Assembly: GCA_013041925.1 (NCBI GenBank)
Contig: JABDRB010000004.1
Location: 1 to 40,231, forward strand
DNA length: 40,231 nucleotides
Direction of reading: 5' to 3'
From: Akkermansiaceae bacterium
GTDB lineage: Bacteria > Verrucomicrobiota > Verrucomicrobiia > Verrucomicrobiales > Akkermansiaceae
Shown here: piece after piece, positions 8,143 to 16,100 of the stretch
Numbering within the stretch: the first letter of the stretch is position 1
How the letters are laid out: the number at the start of each line of letters is the position of its first letter
The notes under the pieces: model-generated
What the model was told of the DNA's origin: nothing
Databases searched by the model: none
What the model saw: the letters and a program-made list of their open reading frames with translations, nothing else
Translations under genes and position numbers: made by a program

Positions 8143-8385
8143 TTATTGAGCAGCGATGCTTTTGGCGGGAGAAATGCGGGCAAACAACAAGTCGCGTTTG
8201 CGTATGGCTTTGGAGGAGTCGTTTGTTCCCAAGGACATTCGGACCCGCTGCTTTTGGTAGCTGTCGTTGTGCAGCGTGAAATGACACCACCAGGTGCCAT
8301 TGTTGTTCCAAAGGTGGTGGAGGGGATTGGCAGCGTCGATGCGGACGGCCAACTGGATGTTCTGTTTTTCGGTTGTAGTGCTCAT
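8143..8385 (-). CDS. Small protein resembling an integrase Arm-type DNA-binding domain (80 aa)
   Basis: The start at 8385 (MSTTTEKQNIQLAVRID) follows 165 bases after the structured leader at 8551-8636. The central part, GTWWCHFTLHNDSYQKQRVR then MSLGTNDSSKAIRKRDLL, reads as three strands followed by a helix. SLGT-x-D-x-x-x-A-x-x-x-R-D is the pattern at the end of the N-terminal Arm domains of tyrosine recombinases. No catalytic recombinase domain follows: the frame stops at 8143 and the next frame is unrelated. It is therefore either a stand-alone DNA-binding protein (excisionase- or repressor-like) or a fragment of an integrase. It is the first gene of the run that leads to the vWA gene. Confidence 0.6.
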   Translation of the reverse strand: MSTTTEKQNIQLAVRIDAANPLHHLWNNNGTWWCHFTLHNDSYQKQRVRMSLGTNDSSKAIRKRDLLFARISPAKSIAAQ

Positions 8386-8509
8386 GATGGTTGTTATCGG
8401 GTTAACAAGATCAAGCACAACGCTTCAAGGGTCTGGACAGAGTCCCTAGGCAAAGCCCTCCGAGTGATTGGGTGAGAGATGCCAGGGTATGTCTTGGAAT
8501 ATTTCGATT

Positions 8510-8546
8510 CGCGACAGAGATTAGTTTTGAGCTAAACTTTGTCGCG
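8510..8546. repeat. Hairpin downstream of the first structured leader
   Basis: CGCGACA at 8510-8516 on the plus strand pairs perfectly with TGTCGCG at 8540-8546. An inner pair (AGTTTTGAGCTAAACT region) lengthens the stem. No T-run follows on the minus strand. It lies between the leader element and the 80-residue gene, where an expression platform would be expected. Confidence 0.5.
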
Positions 8547-8550
8547 CACA

Positions 8551-8636
8551 GTGTAAGCCGGGGTTAACCAGCCACTACACCTTACGCGTTCCAACCGCTA
8601 AGGTTGTCAGACCTGTGAAGGTCGTCCTTGATGTTG
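8551..8636 (-). ncRNA. Structured leader, copy 1 (related to 10127-10221; SAM-I/IV-like core)
   Basis: Read on the minus strand, this shares an ordered series of words with the element at 10127-10221: CAACATCA, CGACCTT, a C-x-G-x-CAACCT segment and AAGGTG. Predicted helices are GACCT-TCAC-AGGTC, a P3-like ACCTTA-GCG / CGCG-TAAGGT, and a P4-like GTGTA...GCTGG / CCGGC...TACAC. The P3 arms differ from copy 2 but still pair, which is covariation-like support for an RNA. I could not find a closing P1 helix, so this copy may be degenerate or may close differently. It sits 5' of the small-protein/vWA operon. Ligand and function are not established. Confidence 0.5.
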
Positions 8637-8709
8637 ATTGTTATTTTATGGGTGAAATAGGTTTGTGCAATGCTGCTGTAACTTGCGGTGTCATAGATGT
8701 TTGGTTAGA

Positions 8710-8874
8710 ATGAATCAGCATGAATCTGAGATTGATGGAGAATGGCGATGGACCTCAGTCTCAGTTCATAAAATAGGCGAATGGCTCGCCATCATATTCA
8801 ATTTCACTAAGAATCATGATTTGGTGATTGAGTGTGTGGATGACTCTTCCTCAAAGCGTGGTGGGACGGCATGA
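8710..8874 (+). CDS. Doubtful small plus-strand open frame (54 aa)
   Basis: Starts MNQHESEIDGEWRWTSVS and contains a hydrophobic stretch (IGEWLAIIFNFT). It is the only plus-strand frame of any promise in the stretch between the minus-strand leader and the secreted-protein gene at 8985. There is no clear ribosome site, no partner and no recognised family. The rest of 8637-8984 holds nothing else I can support. Confidence 0.2.
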   Translation: MNQHESEIDGEWRWTSVSVHKIGEWLAIIFNFTKNHDLVIECVDDSSSKRGGTA

Positions 8875-8984
8875 TTGGCATGGGTCGGTGCGGTTGTGAG
8901 TTGATGATTTTTTCGATGTTGGATAGTAGTCTTGAGGCATGGGACATTCTGAGGGTGAGTCTTGAATGAGATAGGCTCGGTTGG

Positions 8985-9644
8985 TTAATGTTGACCAATG
9001 ACCACTTGCATACCTGTTTTTAATTCGTTCAAGCGGTGTTGTATCGCGGCGATCGATTCCGCTCCATATGCTTCGCAGTAGGTCAGGTTTGAGCCAGGCT
9101 GATCCCCTTCGACGAAAGAAAGTTCGCCCAACACGTCATGATTATGTTCATCAAATTCACCGGAAGAGAGAGGTAGATTTTCCATGAAGTGGTAAGCTTG
9201 AGCCATGGGGCTTTCGTGCATTTCATAATCCCAGTCGAGCCAATGCGATCGTTCGCTGCCTTCGATGGGGGTGTCAAATTCTGTGCGTAATTGTCGCAAA
9301 TGCTCTTTGGTTACGGTCTCGCCTTCGTCTAATTCAGATTCTCGCCATTCGAGGAAAAACTTTTTGAGGGCGGCGTCTTCGCGTGAATCATATCCCTTCA
9401 TTTCAATGAAGTCCTCAAGGGTGGGGTAATCGGGTTCTGCACTTGGATGGCCCATATAAAGCGTGTAGGCAGAGTCTGAATAGTTTTGGATTGCGTAGAT
9501 CGATCCACAGGGGTTTTCCGGAGATAAGATGCCTGGTTGGGCGAGGCCCGAACCGATCTGTTTAATACGCTGAGCAACGGATGGAGGGATCAGGCATGCT
9601 CCTGAAAACAATCCTGTAATGGATAAAAAGTAACGTCGTTTCAT
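8985..9644 (-). CDS. Secreted hypothetical protein (219 aa)
   Basis: The ATG at 9644 gives MKRRYFLSITGLFSGACLIP, a typical export signal with a basic start and hydrophobic core. Cleavage is likely near SVA, or lipidation at the Cys of SGAC is possible. The mature part is acidic and rich in Glu, Asp and aromatic residues, with no recognised motif. An upstream in-frame TTG would extend it by ten residues but would bury the signal peptide. It begins 30 bases after the 100-residue gene on the same strand, so the two form a pair behind the riboswitch-like leader and terminator at 10042-10221. Function unknown. Confidence 0.7.
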   Translation of the reverse strand: MKRRYFLSITGLFSGACLIPPSVAQRIKQIGSGLAQPGILSPENPCGSIYAIQNYSDSAYTLYMGHPSAEPDYPTLEDFIEMKGYDSREDAALKKFFLEWRESELDEGETVTKEHLRQLRTEFDTPIEGSERSHWLDWDYEMHESPMAQAYHFMENLPLSSGEFDEHNHDVLGELSFVEGDQPGSNLTYCEAYGAESIAAIQHRLNELKTGMQVVIGQH

Positions 9645-9674
9645 GGTAAGATTAAGTTGAGGTGTCGTGTTCAA

Positions 9675-9977
9675 TTATTGGGTTGAGCTGTTCTCTTGAG
9701 GGAGAAGGCCTAAATCATCGAAAACCTCTGTCATAAAGGCGTCCATATAGGCCATGTTGGCATACCTCGCTCTGCCATGAGCAAGTTTCTCTTCGGCCTC
9801 TTTCCGTTGTTGAGCGAGGTTGAGCAGTTGGCCTGAATGCAAATTAAGTTGATCCAGTTCGGCTAGGAACTGTCCGTTGCGATCACGGTGTTCCTGATAC
9901 GAAATGTTGATGGGTTCTGAGTCCGTATCGAGCGCGATTGTGCCTTGGGCGAGGCTTCCTTTATCTGGTTGTGTCAT
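9675..9977 (-). CDS. Hypothetical protein, first gene after the riboswitch-like leader (100 aa)
   Basis: From the ATG at 9977 the product starts MTQPDKGSLAQGTIALDTDS. It has a helical, probably coiled-coil middle (LDQLNLHSGQLLNLAQQRKE) and an acidic end. It has no signal peptide and no recognised family. A GTG at 10040 would extend the frame by 21 codons, but that lies directly at the base of the terminator-like hairpin and is less likely. The gene is the first one downstream of the leader at 10127-10221 and is followed by the secreted-protein gene. Confidence 0.6.
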   Translation of the reverse strand: MTQPDKGSLAQGTIALDTDSEPINISYQEHRDRNGQFLAELDQLNLHSGQLLNLAQQRKEAEEKLAHGRARYANMAYMDAFMTEVFDDLGLLPQENSSTQ

Positions 9978-10041
9978 GATGTGTAATTCGTGGATAAACA
10001 CATCAGGAGATAGGACTGCTTTTACGGCAGTCCCGAACACA

Positions 10042-10074
10042 AACGACCCGACCTGAACATCAGGCCGGGTCGTT
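10042..10074 (-). terminator. Strong hairpin between the leader and the 100-aa gene
   Basis: On the minus strand AACGACCCGGCCTGA pairs with TCAGGTCGGGTCGTT: a 15-bp stem with one G-T wobble and a TGT loop. Only a weak T-rich tail (TTTGTGTT) follows. It lies 52 bases downstream of the leader and 64 bases before the ATG at 9977. That is where a conditional terminator of a riboswitch would be. The arms are symmetric enough to work on the plus strand too, but no plus-strand gene ends here. Confidence 0.7.
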
Positions 10075-10126
10075 GAAATCCGGTTGGAAAAATTGCTGTT
10101 CGATCCAGATGTTTAGTCTGTTTCGC

Positions 10127-10221
10127 ACATCGTGACTCTGAACCGGAGTTCATTGTCATCTAGGCACCTTGGCTTTTCCACTGCCAGGTTGCCGGGCCCC
10201 GAAAGGTCGCTCCTGATGTTG
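10127..10221 (-). ncRNA. Riboswitch-like leader, copy 2 (SAM-I/IV-like architecture)
   Basis: On the minus strand the element is closed by P1 ACATC (10219-10215) with GATGT (10131-10127). Inside are a short P2 region (CGACC...), the word CCCGGCAACC, P3 ACCT-GGC / GCCA-AGGT, the word AAGGTGCCTA, and P4 GAC..TGAAC-TCCG-GTTCA..GTC with a UNCG loop. The order P1-P2-P3-P4 and the words CGGCAACC and AAGGTGC are those of the SAM-I/SAM-IV riboswitch clan. The P2 part is much shorter than in SAM-I, as in SAM-IV and SAM-I/IV variants. It precedes hypothetical genes rather than methionine genes, so ligand identity is uncertain. Confidence 0.55.
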
Positions 10222-10684
10222 TAACGAAGATGACACAAAATGTTTTAGATATCAAGGAGCAAACATATTCCGGTGTGTCATAGACGATTGAAGTTGGAAA
10301 TACTCAAAGAAAGAAGATCTTTGGAATTCTATTAAGTCTTGCAAGGAGATGCGTAAGTTCACGTCCTCTGCTGATTGTGTAAAAGTCCTAGATAAAGATG
10401 CGTCTCAGAAGTGATTAGGCATATCCTACCCCTTCCAGAATAGGAGGGGGCAATGGAGTTAATGGGTAATCGATCAACGTATACCCTTTTGAACCTGACG
10501 CTGAGATGCGACTGAGCCTATTTTCTCTGGGAATCTCCCCTCATGCCCCGTCAGGTAAGAGTTCAATACGAAGATGCGATTTAACCTATGAGGGCGCGCG
10601 GTAACCGCTTGGACAAGATCGTGCGTAGTGGAGCTGGCAGTGAAGCATTTGAAATTGCGCTTGAGGATCTCCTTGGCATCGATC
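10222..10684. other. Stretch without a supported gene; hairpin at 10429-10449
   Basis: No credible gene is seen. A compact hairpin is present: CCCC-T-TCC (10429-10436) with GGA-GGGG (10443-10449), loop AGAATA, and no T-run on either side. A minus-strand frame from about 10702 down to 10482 is open for about 70 codons without a good start. It may be decayed DNA of the insertion sequence whose fragment lies at 10685-10897. Confidence 0.4.
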
Positions 10685-10897
10685 TTACTGCGATAGCGCG
10701 TTCTTCATCGTGACCCTTCTAAGGGCAGAGGTGTGGGTAGTTCGACCTCCTGTCCAAGGGAGGGGATCAAGCTGTATATGGTGTAGTTTTACGCTATTAT
10801 CGTTAGCCCATGAAGCTAGTGTGAGTGAGATAAATACAGGTCCGTTATCGGCGTAGATCTGCTTGGGGGGGGCATCTGGGCCACTAGGGGTGGGCAT
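10685..10897 (-). pseudogene. Fragment of an IS3-type transposase (integrase core)
   Basis: The minus-strand frame contains KQIYADNGPVFISLTLASWA followed by NDNSVKLHHIQ. This matches the DDE integrase-core segment of IS3-family OrfB proteins (DNGPEF...L..WA...GV.L..I), including the second catalytic Asp. The sequence after it no longer fits the family (the expected PGKP-x-x-N-x-x-x-E-S-F-N is missing), and upstream catalytic parts are absent. It is a decayed remnant. It overlaps the last 14 bases of the sulfatase gene, so an insertion near that 3' end may have replaced the original end of the sulfatase. Confidence 0.65.
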
Positions 10898-13010
10898 TTA
10901 CCAGAATGCTGGTGGAATCGTAATCTCTGGCCGCGCCACCTTGGCCGGCAGGTTGATCGGGGAAGACCACATGCGCTGATGGGTAGGTTCCGTTGGCGGG
11001 TGCGATCCTGACCTTGACCCAGTAGCGGGCGGTGACGTCATCGGATTCATCCGTTTGCGAGGCACCTGGCCCTACACGGCCGATGACCGTTGCGGCATTG
11101 CCGTCGAGGGTGACGGAGGTGACGCTGATGTCGGTGCCATTGGTTTTGGTGAGATTAGGAACCTCGGGTGATACCCCCGAGGAAGGAAGCTCAATGTAGA
11201 GTGTGTCAAACCCAGTTGTTGGCTCATCACTGTAGTAGCCACCCATGGCGAGATCTTTGGCGATGCATGCATTATACGCAGCGAGAGCCTCACCCGTTAG
11301 GCTTGCGATGTTGAGTGGGGCTTGCTCATTGGCATCCGACCCCGTGTGGTAAAATTCGATGACGGGGGAGTCGAGCACCTCGTCGAGGTCATTAAAGATG
11401 AAGAGTCGGTAATCCGGGTAATCATCCACAATGAGCGCGCGGCCAGATGCGTTTTCACCGTGGCTTTCCACGATCACACAGCGGTCGGCGGTATCGGTGC
11501 CCGATAAAATTGGCACGATGCTCGTGGATGTCACATTCTGAGCCGCGAGGTCGGGAACGGCGGGCTCGGCAATCCCGCTGAGCTCGAGAATGGTCGAGAA
11601 GAGGTCAACACAGTGAACCAGCTTGTCTGTGGTGCTGCCGGCGCTGACGGTGACCGCAGGGCCTTTCACAATCAGGGGGACATGATTGCCGCCGCTGTAG
11701 AGTGACCCCTTTGCGTGTCCATTCCCGTAGGGTGCTTGCACGACGGATCCTGGGGTTCCGTTGTCGCCGATGATGATGATGTGGGTTTGTGCTGGGTCCA
11801 CGGATGCGAGGAGCCTACCTATCTCAGTATCAAGCGCCTCTAGCATTGTTCGATAATAATGGGAGTCGGTGGACTCAGTCGCCCCGATGGTGGAGTAGCC
11901 ACCAGCAGGTGCCAAGTCCGCGGGCGGGGCGTGAAACGGATCATGTGGGGCATTGAATGCGACCCAGGTGAACCACGGCGTCCCGGTCGCCGCTTGTGAC
12001 TGAATAAATGATGTGGCCTCGTTCACTTGGTCCGTGGTGGTGTAGACCAATGAGGTGGCAGATGTGCCGTTGCTGTTTTTGTTCCAGTTGCTGTAGTTTT
12101 GGACGGCCCCGCCGGTGATCCCGTAGAACTCAGGCCAGCCGCCGCGTGTGCTGAAGCCGTCATCGCCACCACCGAGGTGCCATTTCCCGACGGTAAGCAT
12201 CTTGTGTGGTGCCTCCATGGTGGTGAAAATTTCTGGCAGCGTGATTTCTGAGCTTGAAAAGCTTTCGGCCTTCTCGGGCACCCCAACGTCATGCTGCCAC
12301 GGCTGACGGCCCGTAAGAATCGTCGCCCGTGTGGGTGAGCACGTTGGTTGTGCGTAGGCGCGGGTGAAGCGTAGCCCTTCCGATGCGAGGCTTGATAGGT
12401 GAGGCATGTTGGCGAGCAAGGCACTGGGCAGCGCATTATCCACGGGGCTCGCATCTACTCCCCAATCATCGACAATCATCAGTAAGGTATTGGCATGGAT
12501 GGTATGTGTTCCCGTTTGCAGGCCCGACGCAAAGACGGCTTCAACGGTATAATCCCCAGGCGCTAACCCGTAGATGACATAATCCAAATCAAGTGTCTGC
12601 TGGCTCGAGCGGCTGACGTTGCCGAGATCGACATCCACTCCGTTGAAGGATACTGAAACGGGTAATTCGCTGAGGTCGCTGGGTGCGGCGCTGCTGCCAG
12701 TGAGGGTGACCGACAAGCTTGCTTCATTGAACTTATCGGCGTCGTATGCGATACGGTAAAAGAGCTTGGTGCTGGCCGTGATGGTTTCCACGTAGGGTGA
12801 CACGCTATTTCCTACGGTTACCCAATCGGCATTGAGCGTGTTGCTTCCATAGAGTGTCCCTTGCCCCTGCCATGCAATCGTAAGGGTGGTCCCCGTGACA
12901 TGAATCTGAGGAGTCGGCATTTCCCCAGACTGCGATCTAACCAGGCTCAATAAAAAAACCATGCCTAGGCAGGAAAGCAGAAACGTGTTGTGTGCGCGTA
13001 GTGTGGTCAT
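10884..13010 (-). CDS. Secreted type I sulfatase with an N-terminal beta domain
   Basis: Sulfatases hydrolyse sulfate esters, often on algal polysaccharides in marine bacteria. The 708-residue protein starts with a signal-like segment (FLLSCLGMVFLLSLVRS), then about 140 residues of beta-rich sequence, then the alkaline-phosphatase-like catalytic domain. The metal-binding start is MIVDDWG (Asp181, Asp182). The formylglycine signature CSPTR is at 224-228 followed by TILTGRQ, and GDNGTPG carries further metal ligands. Cys224 must be converted to formylglycine by FGE or anSME; neither enzyme is in the window. The beta domain before the catalytic domain is less usual. The far C-terminus overlaps an IS3 remnant and may be altered. 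Confidence 0.9.
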   Translation of the reverse strand: MTTLRAHNTFLLSCLGMVFLLSLVRSQSGEMPTPQIHVTGTTLTIAWQGQGTLYGSNTLNADWVTVGNSVSPYVETITASTKLFYRIAYDADKFNEASLSVTLTGSSAAPSDLSELPVSVSFNGVDVDLGNVSRSSQQTLDLDYVIYGLAPGDYTVEAVFASGLQTGTHTIHANTLLMIVDDWGVDASPVDNALPSALLANMPHLSSLASEGLRFTRAYAQPTCSPTRATILTGRQPWQHDVGVPEKAESFSSSEITLPEIFTTMEAPHKMLTVGKWHLGGGDDGFSTRGGWPEFYGITGGAVQNYSNWNKNSNGTSATSLVYTTTDQVNEATSFIQSQAATGTPWFTWVAFNAPHDPFHAPPADLAPAGGYSTIGATESTDSHYYRTMLEALDTEIGRLLASVDPAQTHIIIIGDNGTPGSVVQAPYGNGHAKGSLYSGGNHVPLIVKGPAVTVSAGSTTDKLVHCVDLFSTILELSGIAEPAVPDLAAQNVTSTSIVPILSGTDTADRCVIVESHGENASGRALIVDDYPDYRLFIFNDLDEVLDSPVIEFYHTGSDANEQAPLNIASLTGEALAAYNACIAKDLAMGGYYSDEPTTGFDTLYIELPSSGVSPEVPNLTKTNGTDISVTSVTLDGNAATVIGRVGPGASQTDESDDVTARYWVKVRIAPANGTYPSAHVVFPDQPAGQGGAARDYDSTSILVNAHP

Positions 13011-13034
13011 CGAGAGATAGGCGGGTATGGCATC

Positions 13035-13051
13035 GGTTACGGAATGTAACC
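13035..13051. other. Hairpin in the sulfatase 5' region
   Basis: GGTTAC at 13035-13040 and GTAACC at 13046-13051 form a perfect 6-bp stem with a 5-base loop, 24 bases upstream of the sulfatase ATG on the minus strand. It could be an operator or an mRNA hairpin affecting translation. No test of either is possible from sequence alone. Confidence 0.4.
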
Positions 13052-13162
13052 CGCGAACGACGAGATAGTTTCACCCTAGGACAAGCTAAGTGTGATTATC
13101 TGTCCCCTAAGTGGTGACGGATGGGGGGTGACACAGGAAGCGATGGCAGGGGATTCGACCAC

Positions 13163-16100
13163 TTAGCCATCATGGCCGACGAGATGGCGCACTTGGCGGA
13201 GCGGTGGGAACCGGCGAACAATTTGTTTTTTCTCGGTGATCTCAATGAGTATGTCGGCGCTGTTGGGGCCGGCAGAACGGTTGATGAGGATCATGTTGTT
13301 GTTGTCACGCATCTGGATGCTCCGGATGTCGGTTTGGCCGAGTTCTGGAAGGTCTTCGATCGACATACTCCAAGTGAGTTTGTTTTCCGTAGAATAGCGA
13401 CGCAGGCCGAAGCCTCCGCCGACGGTGATATCACCTGCGTAGTTCATGGCCATGGCGGATACCTGACTGGGGCAGCGGATTTGACGCACGACTGAGCCGT
13501 TGTGATTGTATTCCCTCAGGGTGGATTCACCACCGAGGGAAACAACGAGTCCGTGGCGGCTCTCTCTGACAATACCGGATTGTATGGGCGACGGCTCATC
13601 GTGTTGCAGGGCAATGGTGGTGAGCTCTTTCAGGGTGGCATCGAGCAGGACGAGGCGGGTTTGACCGGCGTCAAGAATGACGGTCTGGCCATTGGTGAGG
13701 CGTCGGCATGAGAGGATGTCCCCCTTTCCTGTGTAGGACCGGATGACAGCCCCGCGGCTGTTGATTTCCTTGAGTGTGTTCTCTGAGGAAAAGAGGAGAT
13801 TTCCATGGGGAAGCGATTGGATATCATGGCAGGTGCCGGTGTTGATCTGCTCGAGAACCTTGCCGTCGGCTGAAAATTTGATGACGGCATGCTGGTTGGC
13901 GACGATGTAGTCACCGTTTGACGGCATGCCACTGGGGACACCCGTGAGGTTAGCGCAGGCTGGAGAGAGCGGGTTCTTGGCGTATGGGAACCGTCGCGTA
14001 ATTTGTTTCTTGCGGTTGATTTCCACGAGCGCGCTGGGCACGAGGATATTTCCATTCGGGAGTAATCTGACCCCCTGTGCGTGGTCGACGTTCACGCCGG
14101 GGATATCCTGACTGGTGAGTGACCAAGTGATTTTGTTCTGGGGGTCAACGATCTGGATACCGCCGTCACCCCCGATGAGGATGTTTCCATTTTCTAGGGC
14201 GGCAACGCTGTGCACCTCACCAGGGAAATTGATGGTGCGCCGTTTTTTACCATTTTTATCGTATTCACTGACCAGGTGGTCGGCTTGCTGGGCGACCAAG
14301 TAGGTGCCACGTGGGCCGCGGCAAGCGCGGAGGATGCCTTTGTTTTTGACGCTGACGGGGATTCGGATCACTGGTTGCATGGATCGATTCAGGATGATGA
14401 GGCAACTCGCCGCGCTGTCGGTGATCAGAGTAAAGCCGTTCTCGAGACGTTCGCAGGAATGGATGGGTCCGGTCGCCTTGTAGCGATAAATGACGCGACC
14501 CTTGCGGTTCATTTCCTTGATGAGATCACCATCGGTAAAGAGGATGTGACCCGACTCCAGAACGTGCAGATCGTGACAATGTTTGGCGGGGTGGGACCAA
14601 GTGACTTTGCCCGTTTCACTGTAACGGAGGATTTCCCCCTGTGTCGGGTCGGCAACGATGAGTGTGGTTTCTGCCGTCGGCTGGGTAGGCGTCCCTGCGA
14701 ATGCGGGGGTCTTGGTGACCTTCCATGGGTCGGGCCAATTGTAATTTTCTCTGCGGGGCAGCGAGCCGTCGGCTGGGTTTTTATTGATCAGCTTACCATG
14801 GTAGACGCAGTTGAAATCGACCCAAGTGACTAGGGCATACCACTCCTCGTTGCTGAGTTGAATGTCATGATGGCCATTTTTGAGGGTGGTGATCAGCTTG
14901 CTGGCATGGGAGCCAAAGGCCATCGCTTCGGTAACGCTTGAGCTGCTGAAGCGGTCGGCCAGGGTGACCTGTGATTGTTTCCCGATGCCGAGCAAGGTGG
15001 GGCCAAGCAGGGAGTGGTAGGACTGGTTGAATCGCCCTTGGCCCTTGGACTCCACCTTGGTCGCGGTGAGGTCGATGGGTGTTTCTTTGTTGGTTCCGGA
15101 GTGGCAACTGACACAATGCCGGTCAAGGACGGGCTGGACGTGCGTTTCGTAATCAAAGGCATTGTATCCCCACGGTGCTTTTTCCGGCATGGTTGCGGGG
15201 CGGCTCAGGGCGATGCCTTGTTGATAGGTGGGCGCAGCATGGCTTCGGGTCTCGTGACAGCCCGTGCAGCTGCGGACTTCGCCAGGCTGGAAGGAAACAG
15301 ACGATCGCATACGTTTGACCTCCATGAAATCCTTGTCGAGTGCCTGGAAATAAACGGAGGCGTTCGAAGCCGTGGGCACCTTGAAATGCGCCGATCCGTC
15401 ATGCTCGACAGGAACCAGGCCGATCTCACGGACCGATGTCCAGCGGGTGGCGCCTGGGAGCTTGGTCCATTTGTTTCCATAGGCAAATTTGCGTGCTCGA
15501 CCACTTGCGTCGAGAGGTGTGGGGAGGTGTTGTGCGATACGGAGGTGTTTGATGGTGCCTGGCGTGATGTCCTTGGCCATTCCTTCGTAGATATTGGAAA
15601 TGATGCAGGTGGCGTAGTTTTTTTCCGGTGACGTCGCGTCCGGCATGGTGTGTGGTCGGTGTCGTTTTTTTAAGGGGGCGACATCCACCGAGCAGAGGAG
15701 AGGGTCACGGAAAATGAGTTCCTTATTCCCGAAGGCGTCGATGAGATAGAGGCCAAAGCCATTGGATGGGGTGCCGGGTGAGGCGGACGTGGTATGCCGG
15801 TTGCAGTAGGCGGAGGCATACGTGTATGAGCTGAGCATGACCGTTTCCGAGATCGGGTAGGGGTTGCGGTAATAGCCACGGTGATCCGTGACGCCACCGA
15901 ACTCCACAGGGCCGGTGGCCTCGTTCATTTTTCCCTCCTGAGGCAGGATGCCGGCGGTCATCAGTGACATGGCGGCCGGGTTGTTGCCGCCTTGGTCGGG
16001 GTCGATGACCACGATGGGGCCGCGGGAATAACAGTGGTGGCCGGCGGCAATGGCAACGATTTTGTTTGTGTCTGGGATGGAACGCACCTCGCGCAGTGCC

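Noticed and set aside
8807-8998. 63-codon minus-strand frame near the secreted-protein gene
   Set aside because: TTG start, low-complexity His/Ser/Pro composition and overlap with the end of the gene at 8985; no support.
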